A DNA stretch of 54,312 nt from Alphaproteobacteria bacterium (GTDB lineage Bacteria > Pseudomonadota > Alphaproteobacteria > CAAHEQ01 > UBA3637), in the NCBI GenBank assembly GCA_017467335.1, contig JAFTSJ010000041.1, forward strand, positions 1 to 54,312, in the 5' to 3' direction. The translations under genes and the position numbers were made by a program. Shown in pieces: positions 15,675 to 24,975 of the stretch. Each line of letters begins with the position of its first letter. The stretch's first letter is position 1. The notes under the pieces are model-generated. The model saw only the letters and a program-made list of their open reading frames with translations. It ran no database searches and was not told the origin of the DNA.

Positions 15675-16847
15675 ATGAATACATGTTTAGGAAATCAGAT
15701 TTACTATGTAGGCGTTAACGATAAAGAAATCGATTTATTTGAAGGACAATATATCGTTCCGAACGGTATTTCGTATAATTCATACGTTATTGTTGATAAT
15801 AAAACAGCTGTTATGGATACGGTTGATGTTCATAAAGCAAATGAATGGCTCTCACATTTAAAGCAGGTTTTAGGTCATAAAAAACCGGATTATTTAGTCG
15901 TTTCTCACATGGAACCGGATCATGCCGGTAGTATTGATTTATTTTTGAAACAATATCCCTCTGTTCAAATTGTTACCAATCAAAAAGCAATTCAAATGTT
16001 GGGTCAGTTTTTCCCTCACTTAGATTTAACAAATAAAATAATCACTGTGACACAAGGAGATACCTTATCTCTGGGGGAACATAAATTGATGTTTATATTA
16101 GCTCCGATGGTTCATTGGCCTGAAGTTATGGTCACTTATGAAGAAACGGAAAAAATTCTTTTTTCGGCAGATGGTTTTGGTAAATTTGGTGCTTTGGATA
16201 CAGAGGAAGAATGGGATTGTGAAGCTCGCCGTTACTATATCAATATTGTCGGGAAATACGGCCAAGCCGTTCAAACTTTGCTAAAAAAGGCATCAGCTTT
16301 GGATATTCAGAAAATTTTTCCGCTACATGGTCCGATGTTAACGGATAATTTGGCATACTATCTTCATAAATACGATATATGGAGTTCTTATCAGCCGGAA
16401 GATAAGGGCATTTTTATTGCTTATACATCTATATATGGAAACACACAAAAAGCTGTTTTTAAATTAAGAGATTTATTACTTGAAAAAGGTGAAACAACGG
16501 TTGTCGTTTCTGATTTGGCTCGTTCTGATATGGCGGAATGTGTTGAAGATGCGTTTCGGTATAATCGATTGGTTTTGGCGTGTCCGACATATGATGGGGG
16601 GTTGTTTCCATATATGAGCCAGTTTATTGCTCGATTGAAAAGTAAAAATTTTCAAAATAGGACGGTTGGTTTTATTGAAAATGGCTCATGGGCTCCTCTT
16701 GCCGGTCAGTTAATGGTTAAAGAAATGTCTGCATTAAAAAATATGCGTTTAATTGAACATGTTGTCACAATTCAATCGGCTCTCAAAGAACAAGATATTG
16801 TTTCTCTTTCAAAATTAGCCGATGATTTATTATTTTATAACAGGTAG
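15675..16847 (+). CDS. Flavodiiron protein (A-type flavoprotein)
   Basis: The 390-aa protein has an N-terminal metallo-beta-lactamase-like domain with diiron ligands in H78-M-E80-P-D82-H83, then further His at about 147 and in P-L-H-G-P near 226. The C-terminal flavodoxin domain has Y-T-S-I-Y-G-N-T-Q-K at about 254-263 for FMN phosphate. Flavodiiron proteins reduce oxygen to water or NO to N2O in the cytoplasm of anaerobes and microaerophiles, usually fed by rubredoxin. GGGG precedes the ATG. The HD gene follows 6 bp later, so the two form an operon. Confidence 0.93.
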   Translation: MNTCLGNQIYYVGVNDKEIDLFEGQYIVPNGISYNSYVIVDNKTAVMDTVDVHKANEWLSHLKQVLGHKKPDYLVVSHMEPDHAGSIDLFLKQYPSVQIVTNQKAIQMLGQFFPHLDLTNKIITVTQGDTLSLGEHKLMFILAPMVHWPEVMVTYEETEKILFSADGFGKFGALDTEEEWDCEARRYYINIVGKYGQAVQTLLKKASALDIQKIFPLHGPMLTDNLAYYLHKYDIWSSYQPEDKGIFIAYTSIYGNTQKAVFKLRDLLLEKGETTVVVSDLARSDMAECVEDAFRYNRLVLACPTYDGGLFPYMSQFIARLKSKNFQNRTVGFIENGSWAPLAGQLMVKEMSALKNMRLIEHVVTIQSALKEQDIVSLSKLADDLLFYNR

Positions 16848-16853
16848 CATAAT

Positions 16854-17582
16854 ATGGATAAATTTGTTGTCGATAATGCACATGATATCTTGGAAAAAGT
16901 AAAAAAAGAAGTGGCTTTACTTATGAGCCATTTTTCAGGGCATGGATACGATCATATTGAACGTGTGTATGAAAAAGCTTGTATGATTGCTCGTCAGGAA
17001 GGAAGTAATGAATTTTTGGTTGCTTTAGCGGCTCTTTTACATGATTGCGATGATTATAAATTTGTGGGAAAAGAAAAAGCCCCTTATCTGTATAATGCTC
17101 GTAAAATTATGAACGAAGCCGGTGTGTCAACGGATATTCAAGAGCAAGTATGTGATATTATTTTGAAAATGGGATTTTCTAATGCATTACAAGGTATTGT
17201 TCCCACGACAAAGGAAGGTCAAATTGTTTCGGATTCGGATATGTTGGATGCGATGGGGGCAACTGCTGTTGTACGAACACTTGAATATGCTATTCGTAAA
17301 AACGGTATTGTTTTTGATAAAACGATTTTTCCCGACACTGATTTGACGGTTTTAAAATATCAAGAAAAAGCCGATGCCCGTGATACGGCTATCAATCATT
17401 TTTTTGACAAATTACTTAAATTACCTCGATTTATTATAACACCAATGGCACATGCAGAAGCATTACAACGTCAAGATATGATGATTACGTTTTTGAAACA
17501 TTTTTTTCAAGAAAATAACTGTCCGGAATGGGTGGATTATTTAGAACAATATGTACTTCAAATCAATCTTGATAATCAATAA
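16854..17582 (+). CDS. HD-domain phosphohydrolase
   Basis: The 242-aa protein has the HD superfamily pattern H-G-Y-D-H-I-E-R-V (about 30-38), L-L-H-D-C-D-D (about 62-68) and a later S-D-S-D-M-L-D-A-M-G-A at about 125-135. These supply the H...HD...D metal ligands. It resembles the YedJ/uncharacterised HD hydrolase group; the substrate is unknown but is probably a nucleotide or phosphate ester. It is tightly linked behind the flavodiiron gene, which may imply a shared stress role. Confidence 0.85.
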   Translation: MDKFVVDNAHDILEKVKKEVALLMSHFSGHGYDHIERVYEKACMIARQEGSNEFLVALAALLHDCDDYKFVGKEKAPYLYNARKIMNEAGVSTDIQEQVCDIILKMGFSNALQGIVPTTKEGQIVSDSDMLDAMGATAVVRTLEYAIRKNGIVFDKTIFPDTDLTVLKYQEKADARDTAINHFFDKLLKLPRFIITPMAHAEALQRQDMMITFLKHFFQENNCPEWVDYLEQYVLQINLDNQ

Positions 17583-17586
17583 TATA

Positions 17587-17619
17587 AAAATGCGTTATCT
17601 GGTAAAGATAACGCATTTT
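17587..17619. terminator. Bidirectional terminator between HD gene and cysS
   Basis: A perfect 14-bp stem, AAAATGCGTTATCT / AGATAACGCATTTT with loop GGTAA, lies between two convergent genes. A/T-rich flanks serve both directions. Confidence 0.93.
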
Positions 17620-17630
17620 GGGAAGATGAT

Positions 17631-19052
17631 TTATAATTTTATCAATTCGATTTCTTTGTTGGGTAAATCTTTGACCCCAACGCCTAACTTGGCCAGCATA
17701 TCCCGAATTTCATCGGACTTAGCCCAGTTTTTATTGGTTCGGGCTTCTTTTCGTTGTTCCAGTAAATCTGCAATTTCAGGCGTTATTTCAACAGATTGTA
17801 TTTTTTTGGCTTCAACATTTTTCAGTTGTAAGTTGAAAACAGTGTCAACATGCATTAAATAAGCTAATCGAACAGAATCGGATTTTTGATTATCTTTAAT
17901 AACACCCCACATATGTGATAAGGCCAACGGTGTTTTAATGTCATCAAATAAATAGGCATTAAATTCAGCTGTTAAGTTGTCCAATTCTGTTTTTTCATCC
18001 GATAAAAGTTCTTTTCCTTTAACAGAGGCTTTCAGTTCAGCAACACAATCACATAAATTTTCATAGGCTTTTTTAGCTCCATCCATGGCTTGTTCAGAAA
18101 AAACAGCCGAACTGCGATAGTGTGATGTTAATGTAAAATACTTATAGTGCATGGGTTGATACCCCAATTCTTTAAGTGTATCAATCGTGGTTGTTCCACC
18201 GGTTGATTTACTCATTTTACCGGATTTTGTATTTAAAAATTCCATATGAATCCAGTAATTAACCCAATCGTGTCCTAATCGAGCTTCACTTTGGGCAATT
18301 TCGTTTTCATGATGAACCGGAATATGGTCAATTCCCCCACAGTGTATATCAATACGCTCACCTAAATATTTCATAGACATTGCCGAACATTCAATATGCC
18401 AACCGGGGTATCCTTTTCCCCAAGGACTATCCCATTGTAAAATTTGATTTTCAAATTTTGATGAGGTAAACCATAACACAAAATCGGAAGGATTGCGTTT
18501 ATTCGTATCTTGTTGTGTTCGAGCCCCGTGTTTTAAATCATCTCGACATTGACCGGATAAACAGCCGTATTTAGGGAATTTTTTTGTATCAAAATAAACA
18601 TTGCCATTTGAAAAATAAGCAAATCCCTTGTTTTCTAAATCTTGAACAAAGTGAATCATATCATCAATATGTTCCGTTGCCCGACAAACAATTGTTGGTC
18701 GTTTTAAACCTAATTCTGATGTGTGCCGGAAGAATGTATCTTCGTAATGACGAGCAATTTCCATAACGCTTTTTTGTTCTCTTTTAGAAGCAATCATCAT
18801 TTTGTCTTCACCGTTATCTCCGTCATCCGTTAAGTGCCCGACATCCGTTACGTTCATGACATGTTTGACGTTATATCCGGCTAAGCGAAGTGTATTGGCA
18901 ATTAAATCTTCAAAAATATATGTTCGTAAATTACCGATATGAGCATATGAATAAACCGTTGGTCCGCAACAATACATTGTTACCGTTTTTTCGTTTAACG
19001 GTTTAAATTCTTCTTTACTTCTGGTTTTGGTATTGTATAAATAAAGACTCAT
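17631..19052 (-). CDS. cysS: Cysteinyl-tRNA synthetase
   Basis: The 473-aa class I synthetase charges tRNA-Cys with cysteine. It starts at 19052 (MSLYLYNTKT) behind AAGGAAC; the longer in-frame extension runs through the attenuator and is not translated as part of the enzyme. It has M-Y-C-C-G-P-T-V-Y-S-Y-A-H-I-G-N (zinc Cys and the HIGH-type motif, about 25-38), W-H-I-E-C-S-A-M-S-M with zinc-ligand Cys, H-H-E-N-E-I-A-Q-S-E, and K-M-S-K-S near 280. The length is normal for the family. Expression appears controlled by a Cys-codon attenuator immediately upstream. Confidence 0.97.
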   Translation of the reverse strand: MSLYLYNTKTRSKEEFKPLNEKTVTMYCCGPTVYSYAHIGNLRTYIFEDLIANTLRLAGYNVKHVMNVTDVGHLTDDGDNGEDKMMIASKREQKSVMEIARHYEDTFFRHTSELGLKRPTIVCRATEHIDDMIHFVQDLENKGFAYFSNGNVYFDTKKFPKYGCLSGQCRDDLKHGARTQQDTNKRNPSDFVLWFTSSKFENQILQWDSPWGKGYPGWHIECSAMSMKYLGERIDIHCGGIDHIPVHHENEIAQSEARLGHDWVNYWIHMEFLNTKSGKMSKSTGGTTTIDTLKELGYQPMHYKYFTLTSHYRSSAVFSEQAMDGAKKAYENLCDCVAELKASVKGKELLSDEKTELDNLTAEFNAYLFDDIKTPLALSHMWGVIKDNQKSDSVRLAYLMHVDTVFNLQLKNVEAKKIQSVEITPEIADLLEQRKEARTNKNWAKSDEIRDMLAKLGVGVKDLPNKEIELIKL

Positions 19053-19072
19053 AGTATGTTCCTTTTTGATAA

Positions 19073-19133
19073 TAAAAAAACAGCGTTTCCGCTGCCTTTT
19101 GTTTTGATAATGTAAAAACACCCCTCGGCAGCG
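19073..19133 (-). promoter_or_regulatory. Transcription attenuator of cysS
   Basis: On the minus strand GGCAGCG (19096-19090) can pair upstream with CGCTGCC (19133-19127) as an antiterminator. Alternatively it can form CAGCG-GAAA-CGCTG followed by seven T (to 19074) as a terminator. The two are mutually exclusive. The upstream arm starts 5 nt after the stop codon of the Cys-rich leader peptide, so a ribosome that finishes the peptide would cover it. Confidence 0.82.
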
Positions 19134-19137
19134 TGGT

Positions 19138-19176
19138 TTAAGAACTTCGACAACAACAGATGTTTTTGTTTTGCAT
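19138..19176 (-). CDS. Cysteine-sensing leader peptide MQNKNICCCRSS
   Basis: A 12-codon frame starts at 19176, with AAGGAAA spaced 5-6 nt before it. It contains three consecutive Cys codons, all TGT, and stops at 19138-19140. Shortage of charged tRNA-Cys would stall the ribosome on those codons, leave the antiterminator free to form and allow cysS transcription. This is the classical amino-acid attenuation design applied to a synthetase. Confidence 0.82.
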   Translation of the reverse strand: MQNKNICCCRSS

Positions 19177-19208
19177 ATAATTTCCTTATTGATAATCAAT
19201 ATGGTAAT

Positions 19209-19237
19209 ATTGTGAACACTTTTGATTCGAATGTCAA
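19209..19237 (-). promoter_or_regulatory. Promoter of the cysS leader
   Basis: On the minus strand TTGACA (19237-19232) and CACAAT (19214-19209) are spaced by 17 bp. This places the transcription start about 25 nt before the leader-peptide ATG. Confidence 0.65.
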
Positions 19238-19277
19238 GTATAAATGCAATAATTTACAAATAATTTAACAGGTTTTT

Positions 19278-19574
19278 TTATACAGTTGGTTTTTGTTCAA
19301 AAAAACCTTCCTGTACGGGTGGTAAAACTGTGTCAGGAATTGTAACTGCTTGAAGTTGTCGAACTCGGCTCCAAGCAGGACCTGTCAAGCACATATTTTG
19401 AAATAATTCAATAGATTGAGCTGAACCTTGTGCTAAAATTTCAACGTGACCGTTTATCCGATTACGTACCCAACCGGATAGGTGGAGTTGTCGTGCCGTC
19501 CGAACGGTCCAAACACGATAACCCACACCTTGAACTCTGCCTAAAACGTAAAAATGTACCGTTTGCGTTGTCAT
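19278..19574 (-). CDS. acyP: Acylphosphatase
   Basis: The 98-aa protein has the family signature G-R-V-Q-G-V-G-Y-R at about 12-20, whose Arg binds the phosphate, and G-W-V-R-N at about 34-38 with the catalytic Asn. It hydrolyses carboxyl-phosphate bonds in the cytoplasm. The ATG directly follows the TAA of the asmA-like gene, so it is translationally coupled as the last gene of the operon. Confidence 0.93.
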   Translation of the reverse strand: MTTQTVHFYVLGRVQGVGYRVWTVRTARQLHLSGWVRNRINGHVEILAQGSAQSIELFQNMCLTGPAWSRVRQLQAVTIPDTVLPPVQEGFFEQKPTV

Positions 19575-21869
19575 TTACTGGGCTGTTGACGTCAAAGATT
19601 GAATCAATTGTTTTTTGAGTAATTCTTCCGGTGACAATTGTTCTTCTTTTTTATCTTCTTTTTCTTTTTTGACTTGTACAGTCGGTTTGACAGGTGCTTT
19701 CGGTAATGTAACGGTTACTTTACCACGCAGTTTGTGACCGAGAGCCGTTTCACATAAAGATAACGGTTGTACCTGTTCGGAAACAGATGTTGTTAATTCT
19801 TCCAATGGAATATTTAATCCCATTTTTTCAGAAAGTTTATCTAATCCTTTTTCAATCCCTTTATCAATACCGGCTTGAACAACTTTTTTTGTATCTAATG
19901 TTATTTTTGGCTTTTGGAAGGGACCTTCGATTTTGATTAACCGAGCCGCATTTAACAAGTTGCTGTTTGCATTACTTGGTAAAGAAGGAGCCATTGATAA
20001 AGACATCGTTTGAGACGGTAAATTAACCTGACCGCTTAATACCACATTCAATGCTGATGTTTCAAGGGCGATATTTTTATCCATTTTAATAACACCATTT
20101 TGAATATTTAAGTTAACGGCAGCACAGTATAAGGTATTTTCTCGGTCTGTTTGAGAATAAGAAAATGATTTATTCTTTTGTACTAATTTAATGGTTTCCG
20201 GTAAATCATTAAACCACTTATTGACAATTTTTCCCTGTGTTGCTTCAAATTCCACATGACCTGTTAAATGAGCTAACATTTCAGCCATATTTTTACCGGT
20301 TGCGGTTACTTTTCCACTCAAATTGGCTGTTGAACCACTTAAATAAGATTTAAGGGTTTTTATTTTATCTAAATTCACATTTTCGCCGTTAAATGTAACT
20401 TGTACCATAGGTGTTGATAAGATATTTTGAACACGAACAGCCGCATTGATAGGACCGGCAATTGTACGAATTTGAACGGGATTTGCCGTTAAAATGCCAT
20501 CATTTAATGTTGTACGAGCAATAACACCAAAATATTCATCTTTATCGGTAAACGGTTTGACGTTTTGTAATGTCCAATCAACTTGAGCTGAAATTTTGTT
20601 CAAAGGAAGTTCAGCTGATTGTTCTTTTGATTTTTGTTTTTGTATTCCTTGTTTTTTATCTTTCGCTTTATCTTCCTGATAGGGTTCTGCCAATAAATCT
20701 TGCGGTTCTAAATAGCTGGAAAATACTTTACCGATGACTTTAATCAAACCATCTTTCCATGTGATTTTGAAAACAGATTCAACATCTGATTTATTGGCTG
20801 TAAACGAAAGTTTTGTAATATCAACATAATCTTTATGGATATTAGAAGCTACGTTAATAGTCATCGGTTTGATACCTGTTTGAGCAATAAACGGTGTATT
20901 TTTAATAACAATTGAACCGTTCATTTTGCCTTGCGGAGCCGATAACAACTGTTTCAACGATCCTTTTAAATTCAAATCAAAGCCTTCCTGTAAAGAAACT
21001 TTGAATGCTTCAATGTTGACAGAATCGGTATCACCTTTTAAAATTGCAGAGAACGAAGCTTCTGTTAACGGTAAACTTTCCGATACGCCTAACTGATTGA
21101 GTGTATCAGATAAATTTGAAACTTTTGTATCCACATTTAATAAAATATTTTTTAAATTTTTCAAATTACCAACATTGGCGGATATCCGTGTTTGTGTGCC
21201 CAAAACCGTAATGTTGGCATTAAAGATTAAACTGTTATGTCCTAAAATCAAGTTCATCAAATCCATTGTAACCGAAACGTGAGCATTGATATTTTTATAT
21301 GTAATATTGGCTGACACGGCACGTAATTGGCGAACTTGCAGGTCTTTTAATAAAACAGTCTGCTTTTCTTTTTTATCTTGATAATTAACTTCTAATAAAT
21401 CAACAAAAACAGTATCCACTTTCATTTGTGATAAATACGGATTCGAATTTATTGAGGCGGTTGGAGCTGATGAGGCTTTTCCACCCTTGGCTTTATCGTT
21501 GTTTTTATCAATTGTTTCTTGATTGATGTTGAGTTGAATTTTCTTGGCTGCAACATTTTTAATTTGTAATTCTTGGCTCAATAAAGGCGGTAATGCAATC
21601 GTCAATTCAACATCATCGGCTTTTGCAAAAGGATTTTTGGTGTTAAGACCCGTTTCATCCCCAATGAATATATGAGATATTTTAATCGTTGGGATAAGTG
21701 ACATTTTTAGCGACATTTGACCAATTTCCACCGGACGGGAAATAGCTTCACTTAACTTACCTGTAATTGTTCCCCGATATTTATTGATATCAAAGAAAAA
21801 CAAAAAAATACTACCGGCAACAAGACCGAGTATTATGACAAACAAAATAAGTTTAATTAAAAATTTCAT
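19575..21869 (-). CDS. AsmA family envelope protein
   Basis: The 764-aa protein has an N-terminal membrane anchor (about 4-27). It is followed by the AsmA-type start I-N-K-Y-R-G-T-I-T-G-K-L-S-E-A-I-S-R-P-V and a long periplasmic beta-rich body. The AsmA C-terminal domain (about 520-700) ends with G-P-F-Q-K-P-K-I-T-L-D. A Lys/Glu/Pro-rich tail closes it. AsmA-like proteins are bridge-type lipid-transport or outer-membrane assembly factors. The start lies 2 bp after the rluC stop. A Lys/Gln-rich low-complexity insert is at about 395-415. Confidence 0.88.
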   Translation of the reverse strand: MKFLIKLILFVIILGLVAGSIFLFFFDINKYRGTITGKLSEAISRPVEIGQMSLKMSLIPTIKISHIFIGDETGLNTKNPFAKADDVELTIALPPLLSQELQIKNVAAKKIQLNINQETIDKNNDKAKGGKASSAPTASINSNPYLSQMKVDTVFVDLLEVNYQDKKEKQTVLLKDLQVRQLRAVSANITYKNINAHVSVTMDLMNLILGHNSLIFNANITVLGTQTRISANVGNLKNLKNILLNVDTKVSNLSDTLNQLGVSESLPLTEASFSAILKGDTDSVNIEAFKVSLQEGFDLNLKGSLKQLLSAPQGKMNGSIVIKNTPFIAQTGIKPMTINVASNIHKDYVDITKLSFTANKSDVESVFKITWKDGLIKVIGKVFSSYLEPQDLLAEPYQEDKAKDKKQGIQKQKSKEQSAELPLNKISAQVDWTLQNVKPFTDKDEYFGVIARTTLNDGILTANPVQIRTIAGPINAAVRVQNILSTPMVQVTFNGENVNLDKIKTLKSYLSGSTANLSGKVTATGKNMAEMLAHLTGHVEFEATQGKIVNKWFNDLPETIKLVQKNKSFSYSQTDRENTLYCAAVNLNIQNGVIKMDKNIALETSALNVVLSGQVNLPSQTMSLSMAPSLPSNANSNLLNAARLIKIEGPFQKPKITLDTKKVVQAGIDKGIEKGLDKLSEKMGLNIPLEELTTSVSEQVQPLSLCETALGHKLRGKVTVTLPKAPVKPTVQVKKEKEDKKEEQLSPEELLKKQLIQSLTSTAQ

Positions 21870-21871
21870 TT

Positions 21872-22858
21872 TTATTCATCCTTCTTAAAATAATCAAAAG
21901 CGTTTGTTGATGCCGTTTCATCAAAGCCGAGAAAGTCAAATGTTTCTTTCATGTGTTTAGGCAATTCAGCCGTTACACACAATGTTCCCTTAACGGGATG
22001 AGGTAAAGAAATAGCACGAGCGTGTAAGTGCATTTTTCGTTCATGTTCAAGCCCTAACGAAACGGATTGTTCCCCTCCGTATTTAGCATCACCGACAATC
22101 GGCGTATTCATGGTTGCACAATGCACACGTAATTGGTGTGTTCGACCCGTTAACGGAGCCATTTCCAACCAACTGGCTTTTTTTGATAATGAATCAATCG
22201 TACGATATAACGTTTGTGCCCGTTGACCATTATCATAATCAACTTTCATTTGTTCGCCCCCTTGTACATTACTTAATTTTGATAATGGAGCGTTAATTTT
22301 TCCGGATAATAATTTGGGTTTTCCCACAACAACCGCCCAATAAATTTTTTGGGCTGAACGTGATTTAAAACATTCTGCCAATCGGGCGGCGGCGTTGGCT
22401 GTTCGACCGATAACCAAAACACCGGATGTGTCTTTATCCAAACGGTGTACCAAATGCGGTTTTTCATCTTTTCCGAAACGCAGGGCATCCAACATACCGT
22501 CAATATGGCGTTGTGTTTTGGAACCACCCTGTACGGCAATACCCGCCGGTTTATTTAAGACAATAACCGATTCGTCTTTGTATATAACCAGCGATTGCAT
22601 AAATTCAATATCTGCCTTCGATAATTGACTGGGCAGGTTATCTTTTGCTCCGATATTCATCGGCGGAATGCGAATAACATCGCCTTCTTTTAACCGATAA
22701 TCAGCCGATGTTCGAGCTTGATTAACACGAATGTTTTTACCCCGGATTAACCGTTGCAACTGTCCGTTTTTAAGTGCCGGGTAATGTCGAGCAAACCATC
22801 TGTCTAAACGGATGGCTTCATCATCTTTACCAACGGTAACATTTTTGATTTCAGACAT
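21872..22858 (-). CDS. rluC: 23S rRNA pseudouridine synthase, RluC/RluD type
   Basis: The 328-aa protein has an N-terminal S4 RNA-binding domain (about 14-65: R-L-D-R-W-F-A-R...). The catalytic domain has H-R-L-D-K-D-T-S-G at 138-146, whose Asp141 is the nucleophile, and later G-R-T-H-Q-L-R-V-H. It isomerises uridines in 23S rRNA. RluC and RluD are hard to separate by eye; the S4 domain and motif form favour RluC. The gene sits mid-operon between rarA and the asmA-like gene. AAAGGGGAAA precedes the ATG. Confidence 0.9.
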   Translation of the reverse strand: MSEIKNVTVGKDDEAIRLDRWFARHYPALKNGQLQRLIRGKNIRVNQARTSADYRLKEGDVIRIPPMNIGAKDNLPSQLSKADIEFMQSLVIYKDESVIVLNKPAGIAVQGGSKTQRHIDGMLDALRFGKDEKPHLVHRLDKDTSGVLVIGRTANAAARLAECFKSRSAQKIYWAVVVGKPKLLSGKINAPLSKLSNVQGGEQMKVDYDNGQRAQTLYRTIDSLSKKASWLEMAPLTGRTHQLRVHCATMNTPIVGDAKYGGEQSVSLGLEHERKMHLHARAISLPHPVKGTLCVTAELPKHMKETFDFLGFDETASTNAFDYFKKDE

Positions 22859-22906
22859 AATTTCCCCTTTTTTATTGTTTATAGGATAATTTTATTTCTT
22901 TTGCAA

Positions 22907-24205
22907 TTACTTTTTTTGTTTTTTACGGCGTAATTCATTCCAATAGTCAAGCCGTTTTTTTATATCTCGTTCAAAACCCCGTTCAAGTGGTTCATAAAAT
23001 GTTTGACGGGGCATTCCGTCCGGAAAATAATTTTGACCGGAAAAACCGTCTTTTGTATCCGGATCATATTGATAATTTTGATGATAACCTAAATCAGACA
23101 TCAATTTTGTCGGTGCGTTTAAAATATGTTTGGGAGGCATGAGTGTTCCTGTTTCCATGGCAACTTGACGCACACGATTCCAAGCTCGATAAACCCCGAT
23201 TGATTTTGGGGCAGTTGCTAAATAAACAACCAATCCGGCAACGGCTAAATCTCCCTCTGGTGAACCCAACCGTTCATATGAATCCCAAGCACAATGAGCC
23301 TGTACCAATGCTAATGGGTCAGCTAAACCGACATCTTCTGAAGCAAAACGAGTTAGTCTTCGTAAAATATACTTTATATCTTCGCCCGCCGTTATCATAC
23401 GAGCACACCAATACAGAGCAGCATCCGGATCTGAACCACGCAAAGATTTATGAAGGGCTGAAATTAAATTATAATGACTGTCTTGTCCTTTGTCATAATT
23501 CGGTAGGCGTTTTTGTAATAACAGTTCCAAACTTTCTTTATCTAAAATTTCATTCGGTTCGGCATAGGTTAAAACAGTTTCAAGCAAATTTAAAAAATAA
23601 CGTCCGTCTCCGTCAGCAAGTTGTTTGATATAGTTTTTACCGATTTCGTCCAGTGGTAACGGATGTTCATAAAGGGTTTCGACTCGTTCAATTAAACAGT
23701 CAAAAGCCGATTCATCAAGTCGGTTTAACACAAATACTTTGCAACGGGATAATAAAGCACTATTAAGTTCGAATGATGGATTTTCCGTTGTTGCTCCGAC
23801 TAAAATAATCGTTCCGTCTTCAACATAAGGTAAGAAGGCGTCTTGTTGAGACCGATTGAAACGATGAATTTCATCGACAAATAATAATGTTCCTTGTCCC
23901 ATTCGGCGTCTGTTTTGTGCTGTTTCAAATACTTTTCTTAAATCAGATACACCCGAAAAAACAGCAGATAACGCTTCAAAATGTAAATGCGTTTCATGAG
24001 CCAAAATACGGGCGATGGTCGTTTTCCCACATCCCGGAGGACCCCAAAGAATAAATGAGGTCAATTTTTTAGCCTTAATCATTCGCATGAGTGGGGCTTT
24101 TTCGGATAAAAGATGGTCTTGTCCGACAACGTCATTTAAATTTTGAGGTCTTAACCTATCTGCCAGTGGTTTTATCGTTGTACCGGAAAAAAGAGTGTCA
24201 TTCAT
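22907..24205 (-). CDS. rarA: Replication-associated recombination protein A (AAA+ ATPase)
   Basis: The 432-aa protein has Walker A G-P-P-G-C-G-K-T-T at 55-63 and Walker B F-V-D-E-I-H-R-F at about 109-116. The RarA/MgsA/WRNIP1 pattern continues with N-R-S-Q-Q-D-A-F-L-P-Y-V-E-D-G, G-A-T-T-E-N-P-S-F and the C-terminal tetramerisation region A-P-K-S-I-G-V-Y-R-A. It acts at stalled replication forks with SSB and RecA. The start overlaps the end of the small upstream gene by 8 nt. Confidence 0.96.
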   Translation of the reverse strand: MNDTLFSGTTIKPLADRLRPQNLNDVVGQDHLLSEKAPLMRMIKAKKLTSFILWGPPGCGKTTIARILAHETHLHFEALSAVFSGVSDLRKVFETAQNRRRMGQGTLLFVDEIHRFNRSQQDAFLPYVEDGTIILVGATTENPSFELNSALLSRCKVFVLNRLDESAFDCLIERVETLYEHPLPLDEIGKNYIKQLADGDGRYFLNLLETVLTYAEPNEILDKESLELLLQKRLPNYDKGQDSHYNLISALHKSLRGSDPDAALYWCARMITAGEDIKYILRRLTRFASEDVGLADPLALVQAHCAWDSYERLGSPEGDLAVAGLVVYLATAPKSIGVYRAWNRVRQVAMETGTLMPPKHILNAPTKLMSDLGYHQNYQYDPDTKDGFSGQNYFPDGMPRQTFYEPLERGFERDIKKRLDYWNELRRKKQKK

Positions 24206-24401
24206 CTACACGAGCCTCATTATCTGCTTGGGATAGATATGTTTGGCTTTGGTTTAAACGAGAACGGTAATCCGAACAGCCATAAAGTGAAAAAAGCAAA
24301 ACAATGCTAATTGCCAAAACAACTTCAAATACTAATAAAAGAACAGGTTGTTGCTTAACGCCGTTGTTAAAACGGGCATGAAATTTCTGAAAAAAATCCA
24401 T
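24198..24401 (-). CDS. Small membrane protein upstream of rarA
   Basis: The 67-aa protein has a basic N-terminal 17 residues, one transmembrane helix (about 18-38: Q-P-V-L-L-L-V-F-E-V-V-L-A-I-S-I) ending L-Y-G-C-S, and a polar tail. AAGGAA lies before the ATG, and its end overlaps rarA by 8 nt, so the two are translated in series. No family is recognised; the Cys after the helix is not in a standard lipobox position. Confidence 0.65.
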   Translation of the reverse strand: MDFFQKFHARFNNGVKQQPVLLLVFEVVLAISIVLLFSLYGCSDYRSRLNQSQTYLSQADNEARVDE

Positions 24402-24491
24402 TATGTATTCCTTTTTTGTTTTTAATATAACACTAAAATAGCACGTTTACATTAAAACGCAACAAAAAAGTATTTTCTGAAGTAATAAGAG

Positions 24492-24890
24492 TTATTTTAT
24501 CTTGAAATGTTGTTTGATTCCTTCGATAAACGGTAAATCAGCAGGACAGAACGTGTAATTATCCATTTCCGCCGGAGAAACCCATTTCACATCTTCATGT
24601 TCATATAAATTCAAAATAGTATCATCAGCACATGTTGCCCAAAAAGCGTTTAAATGGAAATCGCCTTTATCGGCATAGTGAAATGTTTTATCCATAAAAA
24701 AGTCCCCAACGGTAATTTCTTTTTCAAATTCTTCCATAAATTCTCGAGCAACACATTCTTGTAATGTTTCGCCTTTTTCCAGTTTCCCACCGGGGAATTC
24801 CCACATAAATTCCTGATGCTTTCCTTTTTTACGTTGTGCAATTAAGATTTTTCCTTGATGTACAACGACAGCCATAGATATTTCAATCAT
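24492..24890 (-). CDS. Nudix hydrolase, MutT-like
   Basis: The 132-aa protein starts at 24890 behind GGAGG; the longer frame upstream lacks such a site. The Nudix box G-G-K-L-E-K-G-E-T-L with R-E-F-M-E-E-F-E lies at about 36-57, following W-E-F-P-G-G. The N-terminal A-V-V-V-H-Q-G-K-I-L-I-A-Q-R fits the 8-oxo-dGTP diphosphatase MutT group, which sanitises the nucleotide pool. The overall length is typical. Single-gene unit, divergent from pyrG. Confidence 0.87.
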   Translation of the reverse strand: MIEISMAVVVHQGKILIAQRKKGKHQEFMWEFPGGKLEKGETLQECVAREFMEEFEKEITVGDFFMDKTFHYADKGDFHLNAFWATCADDTILNLYEHEDVKWVSPAEMDNYTFCPADLPFIEGIKQHFKIK

Positions 24891-24975
24891 TTTTTCCTCC
24901 ATAAACGATACATTGAGGATACGCCTGTATAGATAGAAAGTCAATAATCAGATATGATTTTTTTTATTTTATCGG

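Noticed and set aside
19053-19199. N-terminal extension of cysS
   Set aside because: The extension runs through the attenuator; the ATG at 19052 has its own ribosome-binding site and begins with the conserved CysRS N-terminus.
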